A DNA stretch of 64,000 nt from VAZQ01 sp035263865 (GTDB taxonomy: Bacteria; Pseudomonadota; Alphaproteobacteria; Rhizobiales; Xanthobacteraceae). Of this stretch, positions 41,899-50,442 are shown in pieces. The stretch lies in NCBI GenBank assembly GCA_035263865.1, contig DATFQX010000094.1:26929-90928 (forward strand), written 5' to 3'. Position 1 is the first letter of the stretch; every line of letters begins with the position of its first letter. The position numbers and the translations under genes were made by a program. The notes under the pieces were generated by a model. That model saw only the letters and a program-made list of their open reading frames with translations. It was not told the DNA's origin and made no database searches.

Positions 41899-43269
41899 TC
41901 ACGAGGAAGGCAATGGCTTTATCGGTGTGCGGTTTTTCGAAACATCGCCGATGAATTCCCACCCTTTCGACGTGCCGTCGGCTTGTAGGCTGGGGGCCCA
42001 ATTGCGAGCCTCGCCCGTCTGCAAATCGAAACAGGTTTCGTGCCAGCGGCACACGAGACCAAGATCGTCGGTCGCACGGCTGTCGCGCGGAATCTCTCGC
42101 CCGGTAGGCGACTTGATTATTATGCCCGTCTCGGTCGCATCCCTTTTTTCGAAGAACGGCAGATGCATATGGGGGCAGGAATTGTTGCAAGCGAAGTACT
42201 TCTCGCCCTTGCGTAGAACGACAAGGTCGAACGCCTCGAACTCGAAAACCCGCCGCGCGCCGTCCGCTATCTCGTCCTCGCCGGCCAGGCGCGTCCATTC
42301 ACGGCCCGCGAAACGCATCGTCTCGCGTCGATCTTGAGCGCTGAGCCGAGCTTCGGCTTCCGGGGTCAAACGAATGACTTCGTAGAGCGACATGCGCTCG
42401 TTGGTGCCGCGCAGTCGCACGCGCACGAAGTCGGAGACTTCCACCTCCTTTTCGGTCTGCCGGTAGAGCGCCTCGGAGATCAGCAGACGCGTGCCGGCCT
42501 CCTTGTTGGCGCCCTCGATGCGGCTCGCAACGTTTACGGTTTCGCCGATGGCCGTGAGACGTTCCTCTCTGCCGCCGCTGACGGTGCCTATCACTGCGTC
42601 ACCGTAATGAAGACCGATGCCGACGTCGAAATCGACGTCGTACATCGTCTTCATGTAATGCTTCATGCGGTCCGCCGCGCTGAGCATGTCGATCGCTGCT
42701 TTTATGGCGCGCACAGGCATGTCCGGCGCATCGTCAATGCCAAAAATCGCCATGATCGCATCGCCGATGAATTTCTCGATGTGGCCGCCGTTACGCTCTA
42801 TCGCGTCGGCCATGTGAAAAAAATACCGGTTCAGGACGAACATCAGGTCATAAGGCGAAAGCTGCTGTGAAAGATTGGTGAAGTCCCGGATGTCGCAGAA
42901 GAGCACGGCGAGCGTCTTGCTCTCGCCGCAGCGCCCAAGCCGCGGCTTTGCGAGTTGACTCGTGATCTCGAGATCGGTCTCATCCAGCACCAGGCGGCGC
43001 AATTTCAGATTACCTGAGACCTTAGTCTGGCATGCGAGCCGAACCTCCGGCCCGAAGCGTAGTGGGCCGGCAATCGCGCGCTCCTGCTCAGTTCTTTCAC
43101 TGCAGTACTCCAGGCCTTCCAGAATCCCTATTCGACACGTCGAACAGCGCGCCCGACCCCCGCAAGCATGAGCATGCGGAACACCGGCACGAAGGGAGGC
43201 TTCGAGGATCGTTTCCCCGGCCTCGATAGAAAGCTGGGCATCGTCGGGCAGGCAGGCGATCTTGTGCAT
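41899..43269 (-). CDS. ferredoxin - class III adenylate/guanylate cyclase - Rieske fusion protein
   Basis: A 456-residue, three-domain protein. Residues about 5-95: [2Fe-2S] ferredoxin with Cys36, 42, 45 and 80 (C-x5-C-x2-C-x34-C, adrenodoxin-like spacing). Residues about 118-300: class III cyclase with metal Asp126 (LAVLFCDIRDFT) and Asp170 (EKFIGDAIMAIFG), base-selecting Lys166 and Thr244, and transition-state Asn246 and Arg250 (TVNVASRIEG); Lys plus Thr suggests ATP use. Residues about 320-445: Rieske centre with Cys365-P-His367 and Cys407-R-W-His410. No membrane helix or signal is seen, so it is cytosolic. A redox-gated cAMP synthase is the natural inference. ATG 43269 starts the ferredoxin cleanly; ATG 43338 would add 23 residues. 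Confidence 0.9.
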   Translation of the reverse strand: MHKIACLPDDAQLSIEAGETILEASLRAGVPHAHACGGRARCSTCRIGILEGLEYCSERTEQERAIAGPLRFGPEVRLACQTKVSGNLKLRRLVLDETDLEITSQLAKPRLGRCGESKTLAVLFCDIRDFTNLSQQLSPYDLMFVLNRYFFHMADAIERNGGHIEKFIGDAIMAIFGIDDAPDMPVRAIKAAIDMLSAADRMKHYMKTMYDVDFDVGIGLHYGDAVIGTVSGGREERLTAIGETVNVASRIEGANKEAGTRLLISEALYRQTEKEVEVSDFVRVRLRGTNERMSLYEVIRLTPEAEARLSAQDRRETMRFAGREWTRLAGEDEIADGARRVFEFEAFDLVVLRKGEKYFACNNSCPHMHLPFFEKRDATETGIIIKSPTGREIPRDSRATDDLGLVCRWHETCFDLQTGEARNWAPSLQADGTSKGWEFIGDVSKNRTPIKPLPSS

Positions 43270-43428
43270 CTGTCGAGACTGTCTCCGGAAGTTGCTGTCT
43301 TTCTGCCAAGCGGGGCGGCATTGGCAGACAAGCAGCATTCACACTAGCGGGGCCGCCGCGAGCGGGAGAGGGGCGATGTGGCGCTCGCCCGTCGTAATCT
43401 AACGAGCAGCGACGGGCTTGGGAAATCC

Positions 43429-44871
43429 TCAGTACCGGTAATGGTCCGATTTATACGGCCCCTCGACGGGCACACCGATATACTGGGCTTGCTTGTCAGA
43501 CATTTTTGTCAGCTTGGCGCCGACCTTGGCGAGGTGCAGCCGCGCGACCTTCTCGTCGAGGTGCTTCGGTAGCGTGTAAACTTTCTTCTCGTACTTCTTC
43601 GGATTGGTCCACAGCTCAATCTGCGCAAGCGTCTGGTTAGTGAACGAAGACGACATCACGAAACTCGGATGGCCCATGGCATTGCCGAGGTTCACCAGGC
43701 GTCCCTCGGACAAAAGGATGATGCGCTTGCCGTCCGGGAATTCGATTTCGTCCACCTGCGGCTTCACGTTGTGCCACTTGAAGTTACGCAGCGCCGAGAC
43801 TTGGATCTCGCTGTCGAAATGCCCGATATTGGCGACGATCGCCCGTTCCTTCATCTTGCGCATGAGCTCGAGCGTGATGACGTCGAGGTTCCCGGTGGCC
43901 GTGACGAAAATGTCGGCACGCGGCGCCGCGTCCTCCATGGTCGTGACCTCGTAGCCTTCCATCGCCGCCTGCAGCGCGCAGATCGGATCGATCTCGGAGA
44001 CGAGCACGCGGCAGCCGGCCTGCCGCAGCGAGGCGGCCGAGCCCTTGCCGACGTCGCCGAAGCCGGCGACCATGGCCACCTTGCCTGCCATCATCACGTC
44101 GGTGCCGCGGCGAATCCCGTCGACGAGCGATTCGCGGCAGCCGTAAAGGTTGTCGAACTTCGATTTGGTCACGCTGTCGTTCACATTGATTGCCGGCCAC
44201 AGCAATGCGCCTTTCTTCTGCATCTCGTAGAGCCGGTGAACGCCGGTCGTCGTTTCCTCGGTCACGCCGCGGATCGCCTCGGCATTGCGCTTGTACCAGC
44301 CGGGCTTGTCCTTCAACCGCTTCTTGATGGCGGCGAACAGGATTTCTTCTTCCTCGTTGACCGGTTTGCTGATCAGGCTCGTTTCGCCCCGTTCGGCGCG
44401 CAGGCCGAGGTGAATCAAAAGCGTGGCATCGCCGCCGTCGTCCAGAACCATGTTGGGCGTGCCGCCGTCGCTCCATTCAAAGATGCGGTGCTGGTAGTCC
44501 CAATAGTCCTCGAGCGTCTCCCCTTTGACCGCGAAGACCGGCGTGCCGCTCGCTGCTACGGCCGCCGCGGCGTGGTCCTGGGTCGAATAGATGTTGCACG
44601 AGGCCCAGCGTACGTCGGCGCCCAGCGCTTTGAGCGTCTCGATCAGGACGGCGGTCTGGATCGTCATGTGCAGCGAACCGCAGATGCGCGCGCCGCGCAG
44701 CGGCTGCTCGGGCCCGTATTCCTCGCGGATCGCCATGGGGCCGGGCATCTCGGTCTCGGCAATGGCGATTTCCTTGCGCCCCCACTCGGCTAGGCCCACG
44801 TCCTTGACCACGTAGTCGGCAGCCGCCGTGGCGGGGGCAGCTTTCTTGGCGGCTTTCGATTGAGCGGTCAT
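43429..44871 (-). CDS. ahcY: adenosylhomocysteinase
   Basis: A 480-residue S-adenosylhomocysteine hydrolase, splitting SAH into adenosine and homocysteine with bound NAD. Marks: LRGARICGSLHMTIQTAVLIETL, VKGETLEDYWDY, INVNDSVTKSKFDN, the NAD-binding VAGFGDVGKGSAASL, and the C-terminal DKQAQYIGVPVEGPYKSDHYRY. The long central insertion typical of proteobacterial enzymes is present. An N-terminal Lys/Ala-rich tail of about 20 residues precedes the core. A SahR-like palindrome lies about 95 bases upstream. In this order of bacteria ahcY commonly lies near hprK and the PTS genes, as here. Confidence 0.98.
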   Translation of the reverse strand: MTAQSKAAKKAAPATAAADYVVKDVGLAEWGRKEIAIAETEMPGPMAIREEYGPEQPLRGARICGSLHMTIQTAVLIETLKALGADVRWASCNIYSTQDHAAAAVAASGTPVFAVKGETLEDYWDYQHRIFEWSDGGTPNMVLDDGGDATLLIHLGLRAERGETSLISKPVNEEEEILFAAIKKRLKDKPGWYKRNAEAIRGVTEETTTGVHRLYEMQKKGALLWPAINVNDSVTKSKFDNLYGCRESLVDGIRRGTDVMMAGKVAMVAGFGDVGKGSAASLRQAGCRVLVSEIDPICALQAAMEGYEVTTMEDAAPRADIFVTATGNLDVITLELMRKMKERAIVANIGHFDSEIQVSALRNFKWHNVKPQVDEIEFPDGKRIILLSEGRLVNLGNAMGHPSFVMSSSFTNQTLAQIELWTNPKKYEKKVYTLPKHLDEKVARLHLAKVGAKLTKMSDKQAQYIGVPVEGPYKSDHYRY

Positions 44872-44964
44872 GACCGTCCTTACGAGGTTGGGAATTGGCG
44901 GCGCGCCGGCCGGCCGCCGCTTGGCGCTCCTATAGCAGGGTGTGCGGATGCCTGCAACGAAGAT

Positions 44965-44980
44965 ATAAAGATTTCTTTAT
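44965..44980. promoter_or_regulatory. perfect palindrome ATAAAGA-TT-TCTTTAT, candidate SahR operator
   Basis: A 7-2-7 perfect inverted repeat in an AT-rich stretch between ahcY and the divergent udgX gene. I recall a similar ATAAAGA/TCTTTAT palindrome for the SAH-responsive ArsR-family repressor SahR of alphaproteobacteria, which controls methionine-cycle genes; the consensus is from memory. Position about 95 bases before the ahcY start fits an operator. Confidence 0.6.
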
Positions 44981-45073
44981 GTCCAGTCCGGATGTGAATC
45001 TGCACTCCGCCGAACTGCCGGGATACCGCGCGCGTTGATGCGGCAGGGAGCGACGATCGGTCAGGAGCGCCCG

Positions 45074-45715
45074 ATGCGAGAGAAAACGCAGCTCGATCTC
45101 GAGCTTTCTCCGGCCATCACTTCGCTGCCGGAGCTTGCCAAGGCGGAGAACGAATGCACGCGCTGTCCGCTCTACAAGCACGCGACGCAGGCGGTGCCGG
45201 GGGAGGGGCGCAGGTCCGCCCATGTCATGCTCGTCGGCGAGCAGCCCGGTGACAAGGAAGATCTCGCCGGCAAGCCGTTCGTCGGCCCCGCCGGGCGCGT
45301 TCTCGACCGGGCGCTGGCGGATGCAGGCATTCCCCGCACCGAGGTTTTCGTCACCAACGCGATGAAACACTTCAAGCATGAGATGCGGGGCAAGCGGCGG
45401 CTGCACAAGCGGCCCAACGCTTATGAAATCGAGCGCTGCAAGATCTGGCTCGACGCCGAACGCGCGCTGGTGAAGCCGGTGGCCATTGTCGCGCTCGGCG
45501 CGACCGCCGCGCGCAGCCTCCTGGGACGCTCGGTCACCATCAGCAAACTGCGGGGGCAGACCTTGCACCTCGCCGACGGGACCGCCGCCTTCGTCACGAT
45601 CCATCCCTCCTGGCTGCTGCGCATCGAGGAGGAGGCCGACAAGGAACGCGAGTACAGGAATCTGGTGGCCGACCTGCGGCCCGCCGCGAAGGTGCTGGCA
45701 AAGAAGGTGGCGTGA
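45074..45715 (+). CDS. udgX: UdgX-type uracil-DNA-binding protein
   Basis: A 213-residue family 4-like uracil-DNA glycosylase homologue of the UdgX kind. Motif A is VGEQPGDKEDLAGKPFVGPAG (near 54-74). The UdgX-specific loop KRRLHKRP (107-114) contains His111, equivalent to the His109 of Mycobacterium smegmatis UdgX that forms a permanent covalent bond to the abasic sugar after uracil removal. Cys28, Cys31 and Cys122 are visible iron-sulfur ligands. C-terminal VTIHPSWLLR is motif B. ATG 45074 has AGGAG eight bases before it. Expected role: tight uracil-DNA capture in repair. Confidence 0.92.
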   Translation: MREKTQLDLELSPAITSLPELAKAENECTRCPLYKHATQAVPGEGRRSAHVMLVGEQPGDKEDLAGKPFVGPAGRVLDRALADAGIPRTEVFVTNAMKHFKHEMRGKRRLHKRPNAYEIERCKIWLDAERALVKPVAIVALGATAARSLLGRSVTISKLRGQTLHLADGTAAFVTIHPSWLLRIEEEADKEREYRNLVADLRPAAKVLAKKVA

Positions 45716-45790
45716 AGCCGGCGGAGCGTTCGGGTCTGCCCCGGCGAAGGCGATCGACCAGCGGCCGGGGCTCGACCCACAAACGCACGG

Positions 45791-45882
45791 GTCACCCGCG
45801 GGCTTGAGCCGCGCGTCCATCATTCTTCGCGAGAAGCTTTTGCGAAGACGATGGACGGCCGGGTCAAGCCCGGCCATGACGA
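45791..45882. repeat. extragenic palindromic repeat, family A (diverged)
   Basis: The right half (GCCGGGTCAAGCCCGGCCATGACGA) matches the family at 26706, 31126 and 33134, but the left arm is altered (CCGCGGGCTTGAGCCGCG). It lies in the convergent space after udgX and before the HPr gene. Confidence 0.75.
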
Positions 45883-45898
45883 GGTTGGGCGTCGCGCT

Positions 45899-46222
45899 CT
45901 ATTCCTCTTCCGTGAAGCGCCCGCTCACAAGCGCGGCCAACGCGGCGACGACCTCAGCCGCCTCCCGCCCGCTCGCCTCGACGGTGATCGTCGTCCCGGG
46001 ACCGGCCGAAAGCATCATCAATCCCATGATCGAGGTTCCGCCGACGATCTCATGTCCGCGCTTGACTTTCACCTCGGCGTCGAACTTCTCCACCGTCTGC
46101 ACGAACTTCGCCGAGGCGCGCGCGTGCAGCCCTTTTTTATTGCAGATTTGCAGCACGCGGGTAATGGACGCCGCGTCCGGCGAATCATGGGCGGAAGAAA
46201 ACTCGCCGGCCGATTCGCTCAT
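45899..46222 (-). CDS. HPr family phosphocarrier protein
   Basis: A 107-residue HPr. The phosphorylated His is H33 in NKKGLHARASAKF and the regulatory Ser is S64 in GGTSIMGLMML, the target of HprK. The N-terminal tail of about 18 residues is longer than in classic HPr. The ATG overlaps the stop of the EIIA gene (ATGA), so they are coupled. With HprK, EIIA and no sugar-specific permease, it belongs to the regulatory (nitrogen-type) PTS of alphaproteobacteria. Confidence 0.95.
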   Translation of the reverse strand: MSESAGEFSSAHDSPDAASITRVLQICNKKGLHARASAKFVQTVEKFDAEVKVKRGHEIVGGTSIMGLMMLSAGPGTTITVEASGREAAEVVAALAALVSGRFTEEE

Positions 46223-46620
46223 TTGCCGGTGAGAACGCGACTGGCGATGGTGATGTATTTGCGGCCGGAGTCCTGGGCCGCCGCGACCGCTTCGGTCAGC
46301 GGACATTCGTCTCTCACCTTGGCGAGCTTCACCAGCATCGGAAGATTGATGCCGGCGAGAACCTCGACCTTCGGACGCCCCATGACCGAGATGGCGAGAT
46401 TGGAGGGCGTGCCGCCGAACATGTCGGTGAGAATGGCAACCCCTTCGCCGCTATCCACGCGCTTGACCGCCTCGATGATGTCCTTGCGGCGCTGTTCGAC
46501 GTCATCGTCCGGGCCGATGGTCACTGCTTCGATCTGCTTTTGCGGGCCGACCACATGCTCGAGGGCCGAGCGGAACTCGGCGGCAAGGCGCCCGTGCGTG
46601 ACGAGTACGAGGCCGATCAT
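46219..46620 (-). CDS. PTS system mannose-type EIIA component
   Basis: A 133-residue EIIA(Man) domain protein. It starts MIGLVLVTHGRLAAEF, with the phosphorylated H9, and has LTDMFGGTPSNLAIS in the middle, a family hallmark. GGGGAACTCG precedes the ATG as ribosome-binding site. It takes phosphate from HPr but has no EIIB/C partners here, so a regulatory role is inferred. An in-frame extension to 46731 lacks homology signs. Confidence 0.94.
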   Translation of the reverse strand: MIGLVLVTHGRLAAEFRSALEHVVGPQKQIEAVTIGPDDDVEQRRKDIIEAVKRVDSGEGVAILTDMFGGTPSNLAISVMGRPKVEVLAGINLPMLVKLAKVRDECPLTEAVAAAQDSGRKYITIASRVLTGK

Positions 46621-46821
46621 CGAGTTCCCCGCCGGCACGTCTGGGGTTGCGCCGCACGAAAGGGCGCCCATCATCACGATCCTAAGCCCCTGCGCAAGGG
46701 CTTTTCCGACGGTTTGGGGATGGTGTTGCATTGCAATAGAGCCAGCCCGGCGGGTGGCCCTTCCGCCCGGAAGGTGAGCGCCGGGCGCTTACTTCAATCC
46801 CCTCGTTGCGGCGCGCAAGGA

Positions 46822-47283
46822 TCATAACCGAGGTTTAACATCACCGTCCGGTGAGCGCAGGAGCGCAAGCACTGAGGCAAGGGGGGCGGCACCCGCCGCG
46901 AGGGCCAACCGCCGCACCGGTATGCCGAGCAGTACCGTGTCGGCGATCGTCGGCATGCGCTCCGCGTCCTCGGCTGCCAGGTCCACCACCAGACCGACGA
47001 CCGCCACCGGCTCATAATCGAGCCGGCGAATGCCGAGCCCGCGCACCTCGATCAACCCCGCCAGCGTGGCGGCTGGGCGGACCAGAAGGCGCCCGTGATG
47101 CGCTTCGAGGTGAAGGCGGTCATCGCCGATGAGGCGGGCGAACCGAAGCAGGCCCGCTTCTGCCGCCTGAATGAGCGCCAGCGCCAGTTGTGACTTACCT
47201 GATCCCGCCGGCCCGCGGATGAGCACGGCGCGCGCGCCGGCCAGCACGGCAGAGGCGTGCACGGTCGGAGTCTCAGCCGCCAT
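46822..47283 (-). CDS. hprK: HPr kinase/phosphorylase (short alphaproteobacterial form)
   Basis: A 153-residue HprK catalytic domain without the N-terminal domain of Gram-positive enzymes, as usual in alphaproteobacteria. Walker A is GPAGSGKS (24-31), followed by RLIGDDRLHLE (Asp pair for catalysis), and LLVRPAATLAGLIEVRGLGI. It phosphorylates HPr Ser and thereby tunes the PTS. ATG 47283 shares one base with the chvG stop (TGATG), so translation is coupled; a GTG codon directly before it could also serve. Confidence 0.93.
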   Translation of the reverse strand: MAAETPTVHASAVLAGARAVLIRGPAGSGKSQLALALIQAAEAGLLRFARLIGDDRLHLEAHHGRLLVRPAATLAGLIEVRGLGIRRLDYEPVAVVGLVVDLAAEDAERMPTIADTVLLGIPVRRLALAAGAAPLASVLALLRSPDGDVKPRL

Positions 47284-49433
47284 CACATGGCCGGCAGCCG
47301 TACCGTGAAACGTGCGCCGAGCGCCACGGGCGCGCCCTCCGCACCCGGTCGAACGCGGTTCTCCGCCCGGATGCGGCCGCCATGCGCCTCGATGATGTGC
47401 TTGGAGATGGACAGCCCGAGGCCCGAATTCTGTCCGAAGGGCTGGTGCGGTCGGTGAGTGTAGAAGCGTTCGAAGATTTTCTCGATTGCTTCGTCGGGCA
47501 CGCCGGGGCCATCGTCATCAACAATGACCTCGATCTGGCTCTTCAACCGCCGGCACGCGACGCGCACTGACCCGCCCGGCGGCGAGAATGAACGGGCATT
47601 ATCGATCAGGTTGTCGACCACCTGCCCGAGGCGGGAGTCGCTTCCCAGCACGATGAAGGCCTCCGGTCCGCCTCCTTCGAAATACAGCGTGACAGTGACG
47701 CCATCGTCGTGCCGTTCGTTGGCCACGCCGACCACGGTGGTGAGAAGCTTGGCGACGTTGACCGGCTGCGCTTCGTGCCGTTGCATCTCGGCGTCGAGCC
47801 GGCTGGCGTCGGAAATGTCGGAGATCAGTCGGTCGAGTCGTTTCACATCGTGCTGGATGACGGCGAGAAGGCGGTTGCGGCTTTCATCGCTTCTGGCAAG
47901 CGGCAGCGTCTCGACCGCCGAGCGCAGCGAGGTGAGGGGATTCTTGAGCTCGTGCGCCACGTCGGCGGCGAAGCTTTCGATCGCCTCGATGCGGTTATAG
48001 AGCGCGGCGGTCATGTCGCGCAGCGACCCCGAGAGGTGACCGATCTCGTCGCGGCGGTGACTCAGATCGGGAATCTCGACGCGGGAACGAATCCGCCGGC
48101 GCACCAGCTGTGCGCTTTCCGCGAGCCGCCGCACCGGGCCTGCGATTGTGCCGGCAAGCAGGAACGAGAGCACTACCATCACCCCGGCGGCGATCAGGAA
48201 GATCTTGAAGATGGCGACGCGCTCGGCCCCGACCATGTTGTCGATGTCGGCGCCCTGGGTGGAGAGCATCATCGCCCCGCGCACCGCGCGGAAGCGCTGC
48301 ACCGGCACAGCGACCGATACGATCACCTCGCCGCGCTCATTGATGCGCACCATGCTGGACTTGAAGCCCTGCAGGGCGTTGGCGACCTCGCCGTAGCCCT
48401 TGCCGTTCTGTGGTTCGAATTCGCGATAGAGTGGGAGCGTGCCGCGGCTGACCCAGGTTCGGATGGTCACGTAGGCGCGCTCAAGCACGCCGGGCTTCTG
48501 TCGCGGCGGCGGCAGATCGAAGCGCAGCACGTCGTAGAGGTTGCGGCTGTCGAGAATGAGAACGCCGGCGCGATCGTAGATGCGCGCGCGCGTATTCGTG
48601 GGCGAAACAAGGCGGCGCAGCACCGGCGCGACGCGCTCGGGGTTGATCGGGAATTCGAGCCCGGACAGCGCCTCCTCGGATGGCCCGTAGCTCTCACCGG
48701 CCTGCAGATCGAGCAGCCGCTCGGCATCGATGGTGATGGTGTCGGTCTCCACCGTCGCCGACGCGGCCACAGCACCGGCAATGATCTCGCCTTGCACGAG
48801 CAGGCTCTGAATACGCGCATCGATCAGGCCCGCTCGGAATTGCGATAGATAGAGAATGCCGATCACGAGCGCGAGCAGACCCGTCACGTTGAGAAAAATG
48901 ATCCGCCTGCTCAGGCTCGAAAAAGCGACGCGGACGAAAAGATGCCAGCTTTGCAGCAATAGGACGGCGAAGCGCCGTCGCCCAGTTTTCGCAAGCGATG
49001 CGCCGTCCTCGCGCTGTTTTTTTTCGAGCTCGATCTTGAGGCTTTCCAGCGTTTCATCGAGCCGGCGAAGGCTCAAAGAAGCTGCGCGGGCAAAGAGGTG
49101 CCAGCGTTCGGAGATGAGTTCGCCGCAGCGGCGCAGCACCGCCCGCGCGAGGGCCAATGGCCGCTCATCGGGACGTTCCGGCTCGATAGCGGTTGTGAGG
49201 TCCTCCAGCGTGCGCTCGGTCCGATTGACGCGGACAAGGAGAGGCGAGCTGTGCTGCCAGCGCACTGCGCGCTGCAGGGTGGCTTTTGCAAACGCCAGTA
49301 GGTCGTCAAAGCGATGCCTGGCGTGGAGCGCGAGGCGGGGAAAGCGCCCGCCTTTAGTCAGCGGTGATAGCTCCTCGTCGGGCCGCTCCGGCGCGAGGTC
49401 GGTCTTGAAACTCTCCGGCGTTCGATTGAGCAC
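47283..49433 (-). CDS. chvG: sensor histidine kinase ChvG with an unusual repeat-bearing N-terminal extension
   Basis: A 716-residue membrane kinase of the ChvG/ExoS family that senses low pH or envelope stress and phosphorylates ChvI. From residue 175 on it follows the family: TM1 about 179-198 (IIFLNVTGLLALVIGILYLSQFR region), periplasmic sensor, TM2 about 408-430, HAMP, H494 in DVAHELKNPLTSL, N box DNLIDNARSFSP, G1 DDDGPGVP, G2 SGLGLSISK. Residues 1-175 are extra and hold repeated elements: APERPDEE/EPERPDER and RWHLFARA/SWHLFVRVA. GTG start, no strong ribosome-binding site seen. It overlaps hprK by a base and lies 89 bases after chvI. Confidence 0.94.
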   Translation of the reverse strand: MLNRTPESFKTDLAPERPDEELSPLTKGGRFPRLALHARHRFDDLLAFAKATLQRAVRWQHSSPLLVRVNRTERTLEDLTTAIEPERPDERPLALARAVLRRCGELISERWHLFARAASLSLRRLDETLESLKIELEKKQREDGASLAKTGRRRFAVLLLQSWHLFVRVAFSSLSRRIIFLNVTGLLALVIGILYLSQFRAGLIDARIQSLLVQGEIIAGAVAASATVETDTITIDAERLLDLQAGESYGPSEEALSGLEFPINPERVAPVLRRLVSPTNTRARIYDRAGVLILDSRNLYDVLRFDLPPPRQKPGVLERAYVTIRTWVSRGTLPLYREFEPQNGKGYGEVANALQGFKSSMVRINERGEVIVSVAVPVQRFRAVRGAMMLSTQGADIDNMVGAERVAIFKIFLIAAGVMVVLSFLLAGTIAGPVRRLAESAQLVRRRIRSRVEIPDLSHRRDEIGHLSGSLRDMTAALYNRIEAIESFAADVAHELKNPLTSLRSAVETLPLARSDESRNRLLAVIQHDVKRLDRLISDISDASRLDAEMQRHEAQPVNVAKLLTTVVGVANERHDDGVTVTLYFEGGGPEAFIVLGSDSRLGQVVDNLIDNARSFSPPGGSVRVACRRLKSQIEVIVDDDGPGVPDEAIEKIFERFYTHRPHQPFGQNSGLGLSISKHIIEAHGGRIRAENRVRPGAEGAPVALGARFTVRLPAM

Positions 49434-49522
49434 AGTCGGTCTGCCGGTTGCGCGCCCCCATCCCAGGCCCCGCCGGCGCCGATCTTAGGCGGTCGAGCCT
49501 GGTCGCCAAGCCGCCCTTGACG

Positions 49523-50224
49523 TCACATTTCTTTGAACCGATAGCCGACGCCATAGAGCGTTTCGATCATATCGAAATCGTCGTCGGTCCCCTTGAACTT
49601 CTTGCGCAATCGCTTGATGTGGCTGTCGATGGTACGGTCGTCCACATAGACTTGGTCGTCATAGGCCGCATCCATCAGCGCGTTGCGGCTCTTGACCACG
49701 CCCGGCCGGCTCGCCAGCGCCTGCAGGATGAGGAACTCCGTTACCGTGAGCGTCACCGGCTCGTTTTTCCACGTACAGGTGTGCCGCTCGGGATCCATGC
49801 GCAACAGGCCCCGCTCGAGCACCTTGGTGGTGTCGCCCTCTTTCGGCGCGCTGCCGTCCTTCGGTGCCGAACGGCGCAGGATCGCTTTGACGCGCTCGAC
49901 CAGGAGGCGCTGCGAGAATGGCTTGCGGATGAAATCGTCGGCGCCCATTTTGAGGCCGAACAATTCGTCGATCTCCTCGTCCTTTGAGGTGAGGAAGATC
50001 ACGGGCATGTCGGACTTCTGGCGCAGCCGCCGCAAGGTCTCCATGCCGTCCATGCGCGGCATCTTGATATCGAGAATGGCGAGATCGGGCGGCGATGTCT
50101 TGAAGCCGTCGAGCGCGGAGGCGCCGTCGGTATAGGTCATAATCCGGTAACCTTCGGCCTCGAGCGCGATCGAGACCGAGGTCAAGATGTTGCGATCGTC
50201 ATCGACGAGAGCGATGGTCGGCAT
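49523..50224 (-). CDS. chvI: response regulator ChvI (OmpR/PhoB family)
   Basis: A 233-residue two-component regulator. The receiver domain begins MPTIALVDDDRNIL, phosphoacceptor D52 in LAILDIKMPRMDG, conserved T and K in FLTSKDEE and FIRKPF. The C-terminal winged helix has TVTEFLILQALASRPGVV, DDRTIDSHIKRLRKKFK and the ending GVGYRFKE. Start ATG 50224 fits the family length. First gene of the chvI-chvG-hprK-EIIA-HPr run. Confidence 0.97.
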   Translation of the reverse strand: MPTIALVDDDRNILTSVSIALEAEGYRIMTYTDGASALDGFKTSPPDLAILDIKMPRMDGMETLRRLRQKSDMPVIFLTSKDEEIDELFGLKMGADDFIRKPFSQRLLVERVKAILRRSAPKDGSAPKEGDTTKVLERGLLRMDPERHTCTWKNEPVTLTVTEFLILQALASRPGVVKSRNALMDAAYDDQVYVDDRTIDSHIKRLRKKFKGTDDDFDMIETLYGVGYRFKEM

Positions 50225-50442
50225 AGCCCCTATCCCTGCATTCGCCCTGGGGACTTGAAGCCCCCAAAGCACGGCCGAAATGTGGCGAATCCCTGACAAA
50301 GGCGTGATTCGTCAAGGGGTTTGTTAGCATAGCCCGCGTCGGCGCTCACCGCCAAGCTCAAGTTCGTGCGCCGCGATCGAGCTTTTTCCCTGGCTTCGTC
50401 GGGCCGGGAGCGCTTGGTACCATCCTTTACCGGAGACGCCAA

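Noticed and set aside
44872..45034. SAH or SAM riboswitch before ahcY
   Set aside because: No aptamer core pattern was seen; the only striking element is the ATAAAGA palindrome, which points to a protein regulator.
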